Shown: piece after piece, positions 54,078 to 61,912 of the stretch | Layout of the letters: each line of letters begins with the position of its first letter | Position numbering within the stretch: position 1 is the first letter of the stretch | Assembly (NCBI RefSeq): GCF_032878955.1 | Contig: NZ_CP043839.1 | Coordinates: 4,092,001-4,156,000 of the forward strand | Direction of reading: 5' to 3' | Length of the DNA stretch: 64,000 bases | Source of the DNA: Butyricimonas paravirosa | Lineage (GTDB): Bacteria; Bacteroidota; Bacteroidia; Bacteroidales; Marinifilaceae | Position numbers and translations under genes: made by a program | Notes under the pieces: generated by a model | Databases searched by the model: none | Seen by the model: the letters and a program-made list of their open reading frames with translations, nothing else | Told to the model about the DNA's origin: nothing

Positions 54078-55781
54078 ATGAAAAAATATTTATTATTATT
54101 CGTCACGGGATTGTGTTTCTCCGCGGTGGAGGCACAACTTGTAAGGCAGGAGGCCCAAACACCCAAGAAACAATCAGATCTGGATTGGTATAATTGTTCT
54201 TTCGATCAAGACGGGGTGTACGGTGCGGAAGTGAACAAGGCTTACGAGTTCCTGAAAGAAAAAAAAATAAAGAAAAGACCTGTTGTTGCTTTGATCGGTA
54301 CGGGCTTGGACGTGGAACACGAGGATTTGAAACAAGCCGTCTGGGTTAACCCGAAAGAGAAGGCAAACGGGAAGGATGATGATAAAAACGGGCTGGTGGA
54401 TGACATCAATGGCTGGAATTTCCTAGGTGGAAAGGATGGGCGGGTCATGGAGACGATCACGCGTGAAGGAGATCGTGAATTCTTTCGTCTTAAAGACAAA
54501 TACGCCGATTATATCACGAGCAACGGGGAGTTTTTTAAAATCATAGATGGCAAAAGGACTCTGGTCCCGGCCCCGGAAAATCTGTCCGAGTACGTGTACT
54601 ACAAAACACGGGTACTCCCGGAGTCGGAGATTGCCAAGAAATACGGTGGCTGGCAAATTGGGTACGTTATCCGGGAGTACGGGGATAAATTCAAAAGCGA
54701 GCTGGAGACAAAATATCCGGGACAAAAAATAACAAAAGAGCAATTCCAGACCTGTTATGATCCGAATGGCCCGGTCGACACGTTGCGGGATATCGCATTC
54801 ACGCTTATCGCATTGGGTTTTCAGGTCTATAAAACAGAGGATTTAAGCGTGGTTTATGAAAATTTCGTGATGACAGCCGTGGAAAGGGCCGAGGTCGAGT
54901 ACATGAATGTTTTGAAAAGATATGGTAATGATGGCCGTGAAGATGTGATCGGGGATAATTATTTAGATATAAAAGATACGAGATACGGGAATAACGTATT
55001 GTTAACATCCGATGCCGCACTAGGGACCATGCAGGCTGGTGTGATCGGGGCTCGACGGGGAAACGCTCGAGGTGGTGATGGCATCATGGATCAGGCCCGG
55101 ATCATGGCCTTGCGTGTTACGGCCGGTAAAGGTGAACCTTATTTGAAGGATATGGCGTTAGCCATTCGTTATGCTGTTGACCATCAGGCTGACGTGATTG
55201 TTCTGCCCCAGCAAAACACGCTGTACCCGGAAATGCAGAAAAAATGGATGGAAGAGGCGATACGTTATGCCGAAGATAAAGACGTGTTGGTCATCGTTCC
55301 GGCCTGGGAATTGTCATTGGATTTATCCAAGCAGTCATTTTTCCCCAACCGTTGGATGACAGACGGAAAAGAGCTGACGAATCTCATGGTTGTTGCTTCT
55401 TCCGACAAGTACGGTAATCCTTCCATGAATTCCAACTATGGAGCGAAAGAATTAGATTTATATGCCCCTGGTGTCAGCGTGTATGCCGCTTACACGGGTG
55501 ATACTTATCAAACGGGAACTGGAATGGGACTTGCATCGGCATCTGTTGCCGGGGTTGCTGCTTTGATTAAAGCCTATTATCCCAACTTGACAGGTTCACA
55601 AATTCGTGATATTCTGTTGGCATCCGTGACTTCCAGAAAGGGAGTCGAGGTCGAAAAAGGTATTGAAGTCGGGGGAAAGAAGACACAGGATTTATTTCTT
55701 TTCGATGATTTGTGTTTGTCCGGGGGAATCTTGAATGCTTATCAGGCCGTCGTGGCAGCGAGTAAACTAGCGGGAAAATAG
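54078..55781 (+). CDS. Subtilase-fold (S8-like) secreted protein with all catalytic residues replaced
   Basis: Clearly homologous to large Bacteroidota S8 serine peptidases yet apparently inactive. Seen in 567 aa: cleavable signal ending VEAQ; VVALIGTGLDVEHEDL where active enzymes read IDSG, putting Gly74 at the catalytic Asp; NPKEKANGKDDDKNGLVDDINGWNFLGG, a strong family signature; an insert (140-300); ALGTMQAGVIGARRGN where active enzymes read HGTHVAG, putting Leu315 at the His; RIMALRVTAG; VLVIVPAWEL where HAAGN should supply the oxyanion Asn (Glu411 here); and TGTGMGLASASVAGVAALI in place of GTSMAxPxVAG, with Gly at the Ser. The fold residues are well kept, so this is not a decaying gene. 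A peptide-binding or scaffold role in locus D is inferred. Confidence 0.85.
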   Translation: MKKYLLLFVTGLCFSAVEAQLVRQEAQTPKKQSDLDWYNCSFDQDGVYGAEVNKAYEFLKEKKIKKRPVVALIGTGLDVEHEDLKQAVWVNPKEKANGKDDDKNGLVDDINGWNFLGGKDGRVMETITREGDREFFRLKDKYADYITSNGEFFKIIDGKRTLVPAPENLSEYVYYKTRVLPESEIAKKYGGWQIGYVIREYGDKFKSELETKYPGQKITKEQFQTCYDPNGPVDTLRDIAFTLIALGFQVYKTEDLSVVYENFVMTAVERAEVEYMNVLKRYGNDGREDVIGDNYLDIKDTRYGNNVLLTSDAALGTMQAGVIGARRGNARGGDGIMDQARIMALRVTAGKGEPYLKDMALAIRYAVDHQADVIVLPQQNTLYPEMQKKWMEEAIRYAEDKDVLVIVPAWELSLDLSKQSFFPNRWMTDGKELTNLMVVASSDKYGNPSMNSNYGAKELDLYAPGVSVYAAYTGDTYQTGTGMGLASASVAGVAALIKAYYPNLTGSQIRDILLASVTSRKGVEVEKGIEVGGKKTQDLFLFDDLCLSGGILNAYQAVVAASKLAGK

Positions 55782-55794
55782 TTATTTACACCCA

Positions 55795-56961
55795 ATGCGT
55801 GATATGAGAACAATCGTATTCATTGTTGGCCTGTTGGTATTGTTTTCGGCAGGTGTTTTCGGGCAACAAGTTACCCGTCGTGTGTGTGACACGATTCATT
55901 ACGAATTAATTCGGGAAAAGATCATTATTCCTGTCACCGTGAATGGGATAAAAGTGAAATATATCGTGGATACGGGTGGAAAAACGGGAACTATGCGGGA
56001 CGTGGCTGTTGACATGAAAGCGACAAGTACGGGAACATCGACAAGCGTGTCTGACATCAACCGGGCGGGGACTAGTTTCCAAACCGGAATCTTGCATGAT
56101 GTGGAATTAAGTCCGAATTATAGATTGCCCCGTTTGGAAACCATGATATTCCCCGCAACAGGCTTCTTCCGGGAGCTTGGTGTGGCTGGAATTCTGGGAG
56201 GGGATGCTTTTGCCCGGTCGGTAATTACGTTTGACTCACGGGAAAAGATTATGGTGATCAATTATCCTTATCGTCCGGCAGGCTTGAAAATCACGGATGG
56301 GGTCCGGATGTTTCCGGGCCAGTCCAGCCATTCTATTGTGGATGTCGATTTTGGGGGCGTGTCAAAACGGGTTTTGTTCGACACGGGAGCATCGGGACTT
56401 TTATTACTTTCTTCCATCGACTATGGTGATCTGAAAGATAAGGTCAAAAATATAAAAGTGGCGGAGGCAATAGGCGTGAATATGGTCGGAATTAGCGGTG
56501 TCGGACAACCGGTTGAAATTGACAAGGTGGCTATCGGGGAGATGACTTTTCTGGATAAAAAGTTTACTAACGTGGGAAGTATTACGATCAATATGGGAAT
56601 GAGTATCATCGGCATTGATATGTTGCGTTATGGCAAGATCGTTATTGATTATATGCGGGAACGTTTCTATTTTTTTCCGTATGGCGAAGAGATTGTTGAC
56701 GCGGGTGGTGCCCCTAAAACCTGGAACGTGGGAATATTGCCCGTGAAGGGACATTTCGAGGTGACAATCGTTTGGGATAACTTGAAGGATCAGCTTGAAT
56801 TTGGCGATCGGGTCGTGAATATCAATGGCAAGAATCTTTCCAGCGTGGCACAGAGCCAGTTGGAGATAGATGCTCTTTTGGATGCGATAGAGGGTGATTC
56901 GGCTTATATTATTATTTTGAAAGAGGGACGAGAAAGGAAAGTCGAGATCAAGAGATTTTAG
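55795..56961 (+). CDS. Retropepsin-like aspartyl protease with C-terminal PDZ-like domain (locus D)
   Basis: Secreted two-lobed aspartyl protease, 388 aa (ATG 55795; ATG 55804 also possible). Seen: cleavable signal ending VFGQ; first lobe VTVNGIKVKYIVDTGGKTG with Asp59 in an intact DTG; ELGVAGILGGDAF, a hallmark of the family; second lobe DFGGVSKRVLFDTGASGLL with Asp196 in an intact DTG; IIGIDMLRYGKIVIDY, the usual third element; and from about residue 305 a PDZ-like end (LEFGDRVVNINGKNL ... AYIIILKEGRERKVEIKRF). Both catalytic Asp are present, so activity is expected. It is the only protease-type gene in the four loci that looks catalytically complete. It follows the pseudo-subtilase by 13 bases. 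Confidence 0.85.
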   Translation: MRDMRTIVFIVGLLVLFSAGVFGQQVTRRVCDTIHYELIREKIIIPVTVNGIKVKYIVDTGGKTGTMRDVAVDMKATSTGTSTSVSDINRAGTSFQTGILHDVELSPNYRLPRLETMIFPATGFFRELGVAGILGGDAFARSVITFDSREKIMVINYPYRPAGLKITDGVRMFPGQSSHSIVDVDFGGVSKRVLFDTGASGLLLLSSIDYGDLKDKVKNIKVAEAIGVNMVGISGVGQPVEIDKVAIGEMTFLDKKFTNVGSITINMGMSIIGIDMLRYGKIVIDYMRERFYFFPYGEEIVDAGGAPKTWNVGILPVKGHFEVTIVWDNLKDQLEFGDRVVNINGKNLSSVAQSQLEIDALLDAIEGDSAYIIILKEGRERKVEIKRF

Positions 56962-56982
56962 GTAAATGTAAATCTATAACGA

Positions 56983-58251
56983 ATGAAAATATTGATATTA
57001 TCATTTTTCTGCTTGTTATCATGTTTGACATGGGCGCAGACAAAGAACACATCGACAGAGGTCCGGGATTACCGGGAAGTGGACGGGAAGATTATCTTGG
57101 ATTTGGTCGTGAACGGGGAAGTCGCTGGTTTCGTGCTGGATTTGGCCGGGCACACGGCAATCTTACCGGAATACGTGGAGAGGTTAAAAATTGACGAGAA
57201 TATTCCGGGTGAATTTAAGTATAATGAATTTTTGTACAAGAAAGTGCCGGTGGTGAAAAGCGTGTTGATAGGTACGATGGCATTTGGGAATAACGTGTTT
57301 GGTAATGGCGTGTCAGCATTCGTGTTAGGTGATGAATCTTATTTACGTGAATTGGGTGTTGCGGGAATTGTTGGGGGGGCCATGTTCCGTAACGTGGTGC
57401 TAACGATTGATCGTAGGCGTAAAAAGATAACGACTTCCATACCTTACCGGCCTTCGTATATGAAACTGGACTATCGGACTGATATAGAGGTGTTACCGGG
57501 GAGTGCAGTTGTATGCCCGGTTACGATTAACGGGACTGTGTATTCTTTGCTGTTTGATACGTGGAATGACGGGATGATTTCCATGACAGCGGAAGATTTT
57601 GCCCGGATTGATGGTACTGACGGGGGAGTGGCTTTTGTCATGAATGGTTACGGGAAGTCCGTGAAAATCACCAAGACGAAAACTGCCGTTGTGTGTGATT
57701 TCGTGAAAGATCAGTTGGGTAGCGTGGTCGTGGCGGAAAATAAAGAATTGCCTCGTTCGGTGTTAGGTTCCGGCATACTGGAAAAGGGAATTATTTCAAT
57801 AGATTATCAAAAACAAAAAATCTATTTTCAGCCTTTCGATTTGGTTGAAGTGAAAGATGACGTGGTTGGAGATGTTGCCTCGTCGGTTGTTCCCGGGAAA
57901 TTGAACCCGATTACCCGAGAGTATTTCTTGGAACATATTTACGATTATCGTAAAGATAAAGAGTTCGTGTTCAAGGGGGACAAACCCGTGGTCATTGATT
58001 TCTGGGCGACGTGGTGCGGGCCTTGTATGCGCTTGATCCCGGAAATGGAAAAGATGGCGGAAAAATACAAAGATCAAGTTTTGTTCCTGAAAGTAAATGC
58101 TGACAAGGAAAAAGAGTTATGTAGTATGTTTAACGTGGTGGCCCTGCCCACGTTGTTTTTTATCCCGGTGGGAGGAAAACCGATTATTGAAACCGGGGCC
58201 ACTCCTGAAAAATATGAACAGATTATTCGGGAACAATTGTTGAAGAAATGA
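56983..58251 (+). CDS. Aspartyl-protease-like domain fused to a thioredoxin domain (locus D)
   Basis: Paralogue of the preceding gene with altered active sites and a different C-terminus, 422 aa. Seen: cleavable signal ending TWAQ; first lobe LVVNGEVAGFVLDLAGHTAI where DTGG has become DLAG (Asp53 kept, Thr lost); ELGVAGIVGGAMF; second lobe TINGTVYSLLFDTWNDGMI where DTG has become DTW (Asp192 kept, Gly lost); VLGSGILEKGIISIDY. After about residue 300 the PDZ domain of its twin is replaced by a thioredoxin domain, VVIDFWATWCGPCMRLIPEM (Cys 345 and 348) with VNADKEKELCSMFNVVALPTLFFI. The redox site looks intact and the protease site looks impaired. I infer a substrate-gripping module delivering a thioredoxin to a peptide or partner protein. 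Confidence 0.83.
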   Translation: MKILILSFFCLLSCLTWAQTKNTSTEVRDYREVDGKIILDLVVNGEVAGFVLDLAGHTAILPEYVERLKIDENIPGEFKYNEFLYKKVPVVKSVLIGTMAFGNNVFGNGVSAFVLGDESYLRELGVAGIVGGAMFRNVVLTIDRRRKKITTSIPYRPSYMKLDYRTDIEVLPGSAVVCPVTINGTVYSLLFDTWNDGMISMTAEDFARIDGTDGGVAFVMNGYGKSVKITKTKTAVVCDFVKDQLGSVVVAENKELPRSVLGSGILEKGIISIDYQKQKIYFQPFDLVEVKDDVVGDVASSVVPGKLNPITREYFLEHIYDYRKDKEFVFKGDKPVVIDFWATWCGPCMRLIPEMEKMAEKYKDQVLFLKVNADKEKELCSMFNVVALPTLFFIPVGGKPIIETGATPEKYEQIIREQLLKK

Positions 58252-58285
58252 TTGAAAAGGTATAATAATCGTCGAATATTGTTGG

Positions 58286-58325
58286 AAAACCAGGGTGGGG
58301 GGATAATCCTGCACGCTGGTTTTTA
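58286..58325 (+). terminator. Intrinsic terminator of locus D
   Basis: AAAACCAG (58286-58293) pairs with CTGGTTTT (58316-58323), with a further inner GTG/CAC helix (58295-58297 and 58312-58314). The T-run is TTTTT. Confidence 0.75.
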
Positions 58326-58403
58326 TTGGAATAGAAGAATTGGGTATAGTATTGGTTTTAAAGGGGTATTTCCAAGGTTGGTCATGAAAATTATCTGGTT
58401 GTT

Positions 58404-58476
58404 GGGCGATTGTTGGGTGACAATTAGGCGCTGTCGCCCCATTGTCGCCGCCTTATCGCCCGATTATAGCCGCCAT
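58404..58476. repeat. 11-bp tandem array with inverted copies forming a large hairpin
   Basis: Right half: GTCGCCCCATT, GTCGCCGCCTT, ATCGCCCGATT and ATAGCCGCCAT abut at 58433-58476 with period 11. Left half (58404-58430) has about three units in the opposite orientation with the same period. The halves can pair: GGTGACAAT (58416-58424) with ATTGTCGCC (58441-58449), allowing one G-U pair, and GGGCGAT (58404-58410) with ATCGCCC (58455-58461). The period and unit ending match the array at 21794-21837. Confidence 0.7.
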
Positions 58477-58623
58477 TTTAACAGGATATAAGGAAAAATA
58501 ACATACACTGTGTTCCGAGGTTGGAATGCAATCATGGGGCAATAGATCAGCAATTCAAATCCTTTTTCCATTTTCAACCCGGTTTGAGGTAGGGAATTAG
58601 GTATGATTTGCTTTTATTTGTTG

Positions 58624-58746
58624 CTAATAGATATAGATTTTCTCGTCAAGGTATATATCAATTTGGTTGCTAGTGCTTGTTATGTTCTCCACCTTGAAAG
58701 AATTGAGAATCTCCCGGAGTAAAGTTAAATCTAGAAGTTTTTTCAT
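58624..58746 (-). pseudogene. Probable transposase N-terminal remnant
   Basis: A 40-codon frame, MKKLLDLTLLREILNSFKVE then NITSTSNQIDIYLDEKIYIY and a stop. It recalls the short N-terminal piece of ISAon1-type transposases in Bacteroidota, where a helical start leads to an (I/L)xxYLxEK strand. No continuation of a transposase is present in any frame nearby, so it would be a stub. The similarity is from memory and is weak. Confidence 0.3.
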
Positions 58747-58859
58747 TGACGTTATATTGATTAAGTATACGAAGATAATACGTTTGAAAATGTTTTTCCT
58801 AATTTTTTTATGTAAGCTATTTAATGGTCTTTAAAACAATAACTTATTCTTTTAAAAAA

Positions 58860-58904
58860 GGTGACCACTTTTTGAAAGAGAGGTGACCACTTTGGTGACC
58901 AGTT
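58860..58904. repeat. GGTGACCACTTT direct repeats
   Basis: GGTGACCACTTT at 58860-58871 and 58882-58893 (22 bp apart), followed at once by GGTGACCAGTT at 58894-58904. Repeats of this form (AAAGTGGTCACC on the other strand) resemble the multiple terminal repeats of IS21-family ends, so a solo end of a lost element is likely. A cluster of repressor sites is the alternative. Confidence 0.5.
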
Positions 58905-59066
58905 GATAGCAAATGAAGTGTAAATGATGGCAAATATGATATTTTAATACCTTGTTTGTCTGAATGTGTTTATGATTTTGGATAAAGTAGCTAAGTTGTT
59001 TTAAAACAGGTGTTTATTTAATGGACGGTTTGAATTTTCGCATGAAAATCGAAACTTGCGAGCATG

Positions 59067-59093
59067 AAAAAAGCCAGTATTTCTACTGGCTTT
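59067..59093 (-). terminator. Terminator of the interrupted tRNA gene
   Basis: On the minus strand, AAAGCCAGTA, loop GAAA, TACTGGCTTT (59093 down to 59070) is a perfect 10-bp stem with a stable tetraloop, followed by TTT. It lies 11 bases beyond the 3' end of the tRNA fragment, as expected for a tRNA transcription terminator. Confidence 0.7.
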
Positions 59094-59104
59094 CAGCTTC
59101 TTAG

Positions 59105-59129
59105 CTCCTCAGGTAGGACTTGAACCTAC
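59105..59129 (-). other. tRNA 3'-end fragment (candidate attachment site)
   Basis: Read on the minus strand, bases 59129-59105 give a complete T-arm (GTAGG, loop TTCAAGT, CCTAC), then CTGAGGA as the 3' acceptor strand and G as discriminator. The 5' part of a tRNA is absent: the sequence right of 59130 is unrelated and AT-rich. The TCCTCxG/CxGAGGA acceptor with G discriminator is the tRNA-Asn pattern. This is the classic footprint left where an element has inserted into a tRNA 3' end. No CCA is encoded, as is usual in this phylum. Confidence 0.7.
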
Positions 59130-59460
59130 TTAAAAAGTGATTGAAAATTAGATAGTTAGTTGTTGTAAAGGCTGATGGAGTATATGGAATAGACCATAAG
59201 AATGTGATAGTAATTCTCATGTAATTAATTAATAACTAGTTGTTTATGTTGTATATTGTCTATTCTTATCCAGAATGTAAATAGTGCTTTTTTCTCTTCA
59301 TATTTTAATGTTATTTTTTGAGTTAATAAAATGTATTATTCTTGAATTAAAGTGCCTGTATGAGCCTAAAATAGGCCTTATTTTGCATCTTGTTATGGTG
59401 CTGGCTAGTCTTAGCTGATAGGGTGATGTGGATATAAAATGTAAAATAATTGCTCTAAAA

Positions 59461-59492
59461 TTTGGAATTTGTTAAAAAATGTATTATATTTG
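59461..59492 (+). promoter_or_regulatory. Primary-sigma promoter inside the AT-rich element
   Basis: TTTG at 59461-59464, a 20-nt spacer and TATATTTG at 59485-59492, a full match to the Bacteroidota consensus. It faces the small frame at 59521. Confidence 0.6.
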
Positions 59493-59520
59493 CATTATTA
59501 AAGAATTTTATTATAGTACA

Positions 59521-59706
59521 ATGGGAAGAAACCATGTACTTTTGCTTTTAAAGATAGAGGCAACCTTACCAGATGAAGAATTGATGAAACAGTCAGAATC
59601 CATATTAAAATCTATCTTAAACTTCAATGTCCTTCTCTCCTTTTGGGTGAGTAAATTAGTGAAATGGAGCATTGTTGGATCAGGTAGCTACTCCTGTGTT
59701 CAATAG
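59521..59706 (+). CDS. Small hypothetical protein, 61 aa
   Basis: ATG 59521 follows a good promoter by 28 bases. The product has a polar first half (MGRNHVLLLLKIEATLPDEE, then LMKQSESILKSILN) and a short hydrophobic second half ending GSGSYSCVQ. I recognise no family. It could be a real small gene of the element or the 5' stub of a broken one; the hydrophobic tail after ILNFN looks less protein-like than the start, which would fit a frameshift. The frame can be extended upstream to 59479, but that would overlap the -7 box. Confidence 0.35.
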   Translation: MGRNHVLLLLKIEATLPDEELMKQSESILKSILNFNVLLSFWVSKLVKWSIVGSGSYSCVQ

Positions 59707-60153
59707 CAAGGTGTTTCTTCATTTGCTTCTAGCCCCCAGCCTTATACTATGCACCATCAAATTACTTGATGAGAGAGTGAAATCAATCAATTTTAAGCAA
59801 ATAGAGGGGGCAATATTATTTATAATTTAATATTTATTAACAAAAACAATTAAAAGTAAAGACAGTTGTGATTCACTTCAATTTTCTTGATTCTTAGGGA
59901 TGGAGAATAAACAGGTATTTGAAAGGAAACACCAGCCAAAGCTGATGCCTCCTCTCTACTTAAGGATATGGAGTAACTTAAATATTTTTTGACTTCCTGA
60001 TTCCTAGGAGAATACAACAATCTTGATTCAAAAAATACCTATTAACACCATGTTTCCAATATGTGATGTTTGTTTTTTATTGTTGATAGGGGGGATGAAA
60101 GGTATCTTATGGATGGAAGGGGGAGTGTTTATATTGTACTCCCTCCTCATATG
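59707..60153. other. AT-rich noncoding stretch in the element
   Basis: 447 bases without a convincing gene. A short stem GGGAGT (60121-60126) and ACTCCC (60138-60143) lies just beyond the minus-strand gene that ends at 60154 and might act as its terminator, though it has no T-run. Otherwise I see nothing in it. Confidence 0.45.
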
Positions 60154-60858
60154 TTACCTTGAAGAAAGTCCTACTGCTATCAGGATACCTATGGTCATAG
60201 CAACTATAGAGAATATAATTGTTCCTATAAGTCCAGTAATATCATCTTCTTTTATTTCATTGGAATTGTTTGTAGAAGATATTAATTCATTGATTTTGTC
60301 AGTAGTCTTACACCCCTCTTCATATAGTTTTTCATCCACAAAATGAAGATATTCCTCTTTTCCATCTACCTTTAAGATCAACAAATGTTCTGTTTTATGA
60401 GTTGGTTTGTACAAGGTGCTTTTATTGTCAACCTCTATTAGTATGGAATTGTCACCAACTTCTTCCCATCTTCCCTTATCAACCTCTCCTGCTTGTGAGA
60501 TTAGCAATGTTTGGTCTTTTTGAAAGATATACACTTGTCTATGACCTTCTGAATTTCTTAATAATACCCAATTTTTGTTGATCAAATGTTGTTTGAACAC
60601 TTCCAAACTGATGAATGGAATTTTATTTGCAATTTTCTTGCTGATAGGAGAGGAATCTATTTTCTTACTAGAATTGTCTTTCTTCTTACCCAAGCACAAT
60701 AAAATGATAAATGCAGGTAGTGTTAAGAAGAAAGTAAATATACCCCACCCCCATCTACTTCTGTTTAATTCTTTTGCTCTATAAACTGCCCATATAGTTA
60801 TTCCAATCTTAATGATAGGCAGTAATAACATTAAAAATGCTGTTCCTTGTTGGTTCAT
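60154..60858 (-). CDS. Membrane protein of unknown function, 234 aa
   Basis: No family recognised. Seen: two N-terminal transmembrane helices (about 6-26 and 38-56, with RAKELNRSRWGWG between them); a soluble middle region (75-190) with a compact beta-rich look (FISLEVFKQHLINKNWVLLR, RQVYIFQKDQTLLISQAGEV, RWEEVGDNSILIEV, HLLILKVDGKEEYLHFVDEK); a Ser/Asn-rich linker; and a C-terminal transmembrane helix (210-230). The middle region recalls small 'lipocalin-like' repeats in bacterial immunity or sensor proteins, but that is a guess. It is the last of three closely spaced minus-strand genes (23-base gap from the previous one). Codon use is AT-rich, unlike the transport loci. Confidence 0.6.
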   Translation of the reverse strand: MNQQGTAFLMLLLPIIKIGITIWAVYRAKELNRSRWGWGIFTFFLTLPAFIILLCLGKKKDNSSKKIDSSPISKKIANKIPFISLEVFKQHLINKNWVLLRNSEGHRQVYIFQKDQTLLISQAGEVDKGRWEEVGDNSILIEVDNKSTLYKPTHKTEHLLILKVDGKEEYLHFVDEKLYEEGCKTTDKINELISSTNNSNEIKEDDITGLIGTIIFSIVAMTIGILIAVGLSSR

Positions 60859-60881
60859 GGTCTATACTGATTTTGAAGTTT

Positions 60882-61886
60882 TTATTTGTATATTGCATTG
60901 AATTCTTCTTCAGTAATCATTTCTGTGGTTTGTACAAATACATCATCATAGTTAGGAGATCCAGCATTTACATTGAAGAATGTCTGTCTATAAATAGGTA
61001 ATCCTTCATGAAGATGAACCATTGCTGGTGTACCTTTTTCTTCATTTGCAGGTGTCATCTTAGGAGATTGTACTCTATCTTCCAATTTCCAGAATGGTTC
61101 ACCTACTTGTTCTCTTACTGAAATTCTACATTCTGGGAAATACTTACAGAAGTCTGATCCAATACCTAATTTATATTTTTCTAGGACTTCTTTAGCAATA
61201 GTGAATCTATGTCTCCTTGTTTGGAAAGTTAACAAAGATCCTTCATTTGATACTAATTCTTTAGATTCAACTCTGATTCTTATGAAATCAGGTTGAGATG
61301 ATTCACCAAAATTAATAATGTTTTGAGGGTCTGAATCATCAAATGGAATGATAATAACCTTGTTTTGTATTTTGTCTTCTGTTGGAATATTTGCTAAAAT
61401 ATCCTTCTCTTCATCTACATCCTCTGTATGACCTTGATTGATGTTCTCTTGATTCTTTTCATCTTGAGTAGGCAAAGGAGTATCTCCTTGATTTTGTATT
61501 GTGTCATAGTATTTTGATATTTCATTTAATTGCCAAATTGCATGATTCCTCATTTCTTCAATCATTTTTTCTTGGGGATATCCATCTGGAAATATCCATT
61601 TTTTCTTTGTATGCCCTAATATTGGCACATTCTCACTTAAACATACTTCCAAATTAGTACCAACATAAGCTAATGTACAATGAGAGCTAAAACTAGATAG
61701 TTCTACAATTTCTTTTGTCATCCTTTGTATCTTGAAACCATTAATTTCTAAGGCTGTAATAAGTAACTCATACTTGCCTTTCATGCCTCCAAACTGAGTG
61801 ATATGGGTTTCTACATGTTCTCTATGATCTTTAGTAAAGCGATAGAAAATAAATATCACTATAGAAATTACAATTATCCACCACAT
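60882..61886 (-). CDS. Membrane-anchored protein of unknown function, 334 aa
   Basis: No family recognised. Seen: an N-terminal transmembrane anchor (residues 2-16, WWIIVISIVIFIFYRF); an N-terminal domain (20-125) with FGGMKGKYELLITALEINGF and KKKWIFPDGYPQEKMIEEMR; an acidic, Gln- and Asn-rich linker (130-175); and a C-terminal domain (180-334) with FIRIRVESKELVSNEG, TRRHRFTIAKEVLEKYKLG and VHLHEGLPIYRQTFFNVNAG. The first domain is duplicated as a stand-alone protein by the next gene upstream. The second half is not found there, so it may be the effector or sensor part. Middle gene of the three-gene minus-strand unit. Confidence 0.6.
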   Translation of the reverse strand: MWWIIVISIVIFIFYRFTKDHREHVETHITQFGGMKGKYELLITALEINGFKIQRMTKEIVELSSFSSHCTLAYVGTNLEVCLSENVPILGHTKKKWIFPDGYPQEKMIEEMRNHAIWQLNEISKYYDTIQNQGDTPLPTQDEKNQENINQGHTEDVDEEKDILANIPTEDKIQNKVIIIPFDDSDPQNIINFGESSQPDFIRIRVESKELVSNEGSLLTFQTRRHRFTIAKEVLEKYKLGIGSDFCKYFPECRISVREQVGEPFWKLEDRVQSPKMTPANEEKGTPAMVHLHEGLPIYRQTFFNVNAGSPNYDDVFVQTTEMITEEEFNAIYK

Positions 61887-61912
61887 ATTTAATTAAATTA
61901 GTTATTATGTTT

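Larger units (their letters stand above)
58252..59520 (+). other. Intergenic boundary between locus D and the AT-rich element
   Basis: About 1.27 kb with no intact gene. From left to right it contains the locus D terminator, an 11-bp repeat array in a large hairpin, a probable transposase remnant, GGTGACCACTTT repeats, a minus-strand terminator with a tRNA 3' fragment, and a promoter for a small downstream frame. 59130-59460 shows nothing I can support. Confidence 0.65.

Noticed and set aside
59105..59129. Complete tRNA gene on the minus strand
   Set aside because: No anticodon arm, D-arm or 5' acceptor strand lies to the right of 59129; only the 3' quarter is present.
60023..60346. 107-codon plus-strand frame
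   Set aside because: It is largely antisense to the 234-aa membrane protein, whose three membrane helices and operon context are more convincing.
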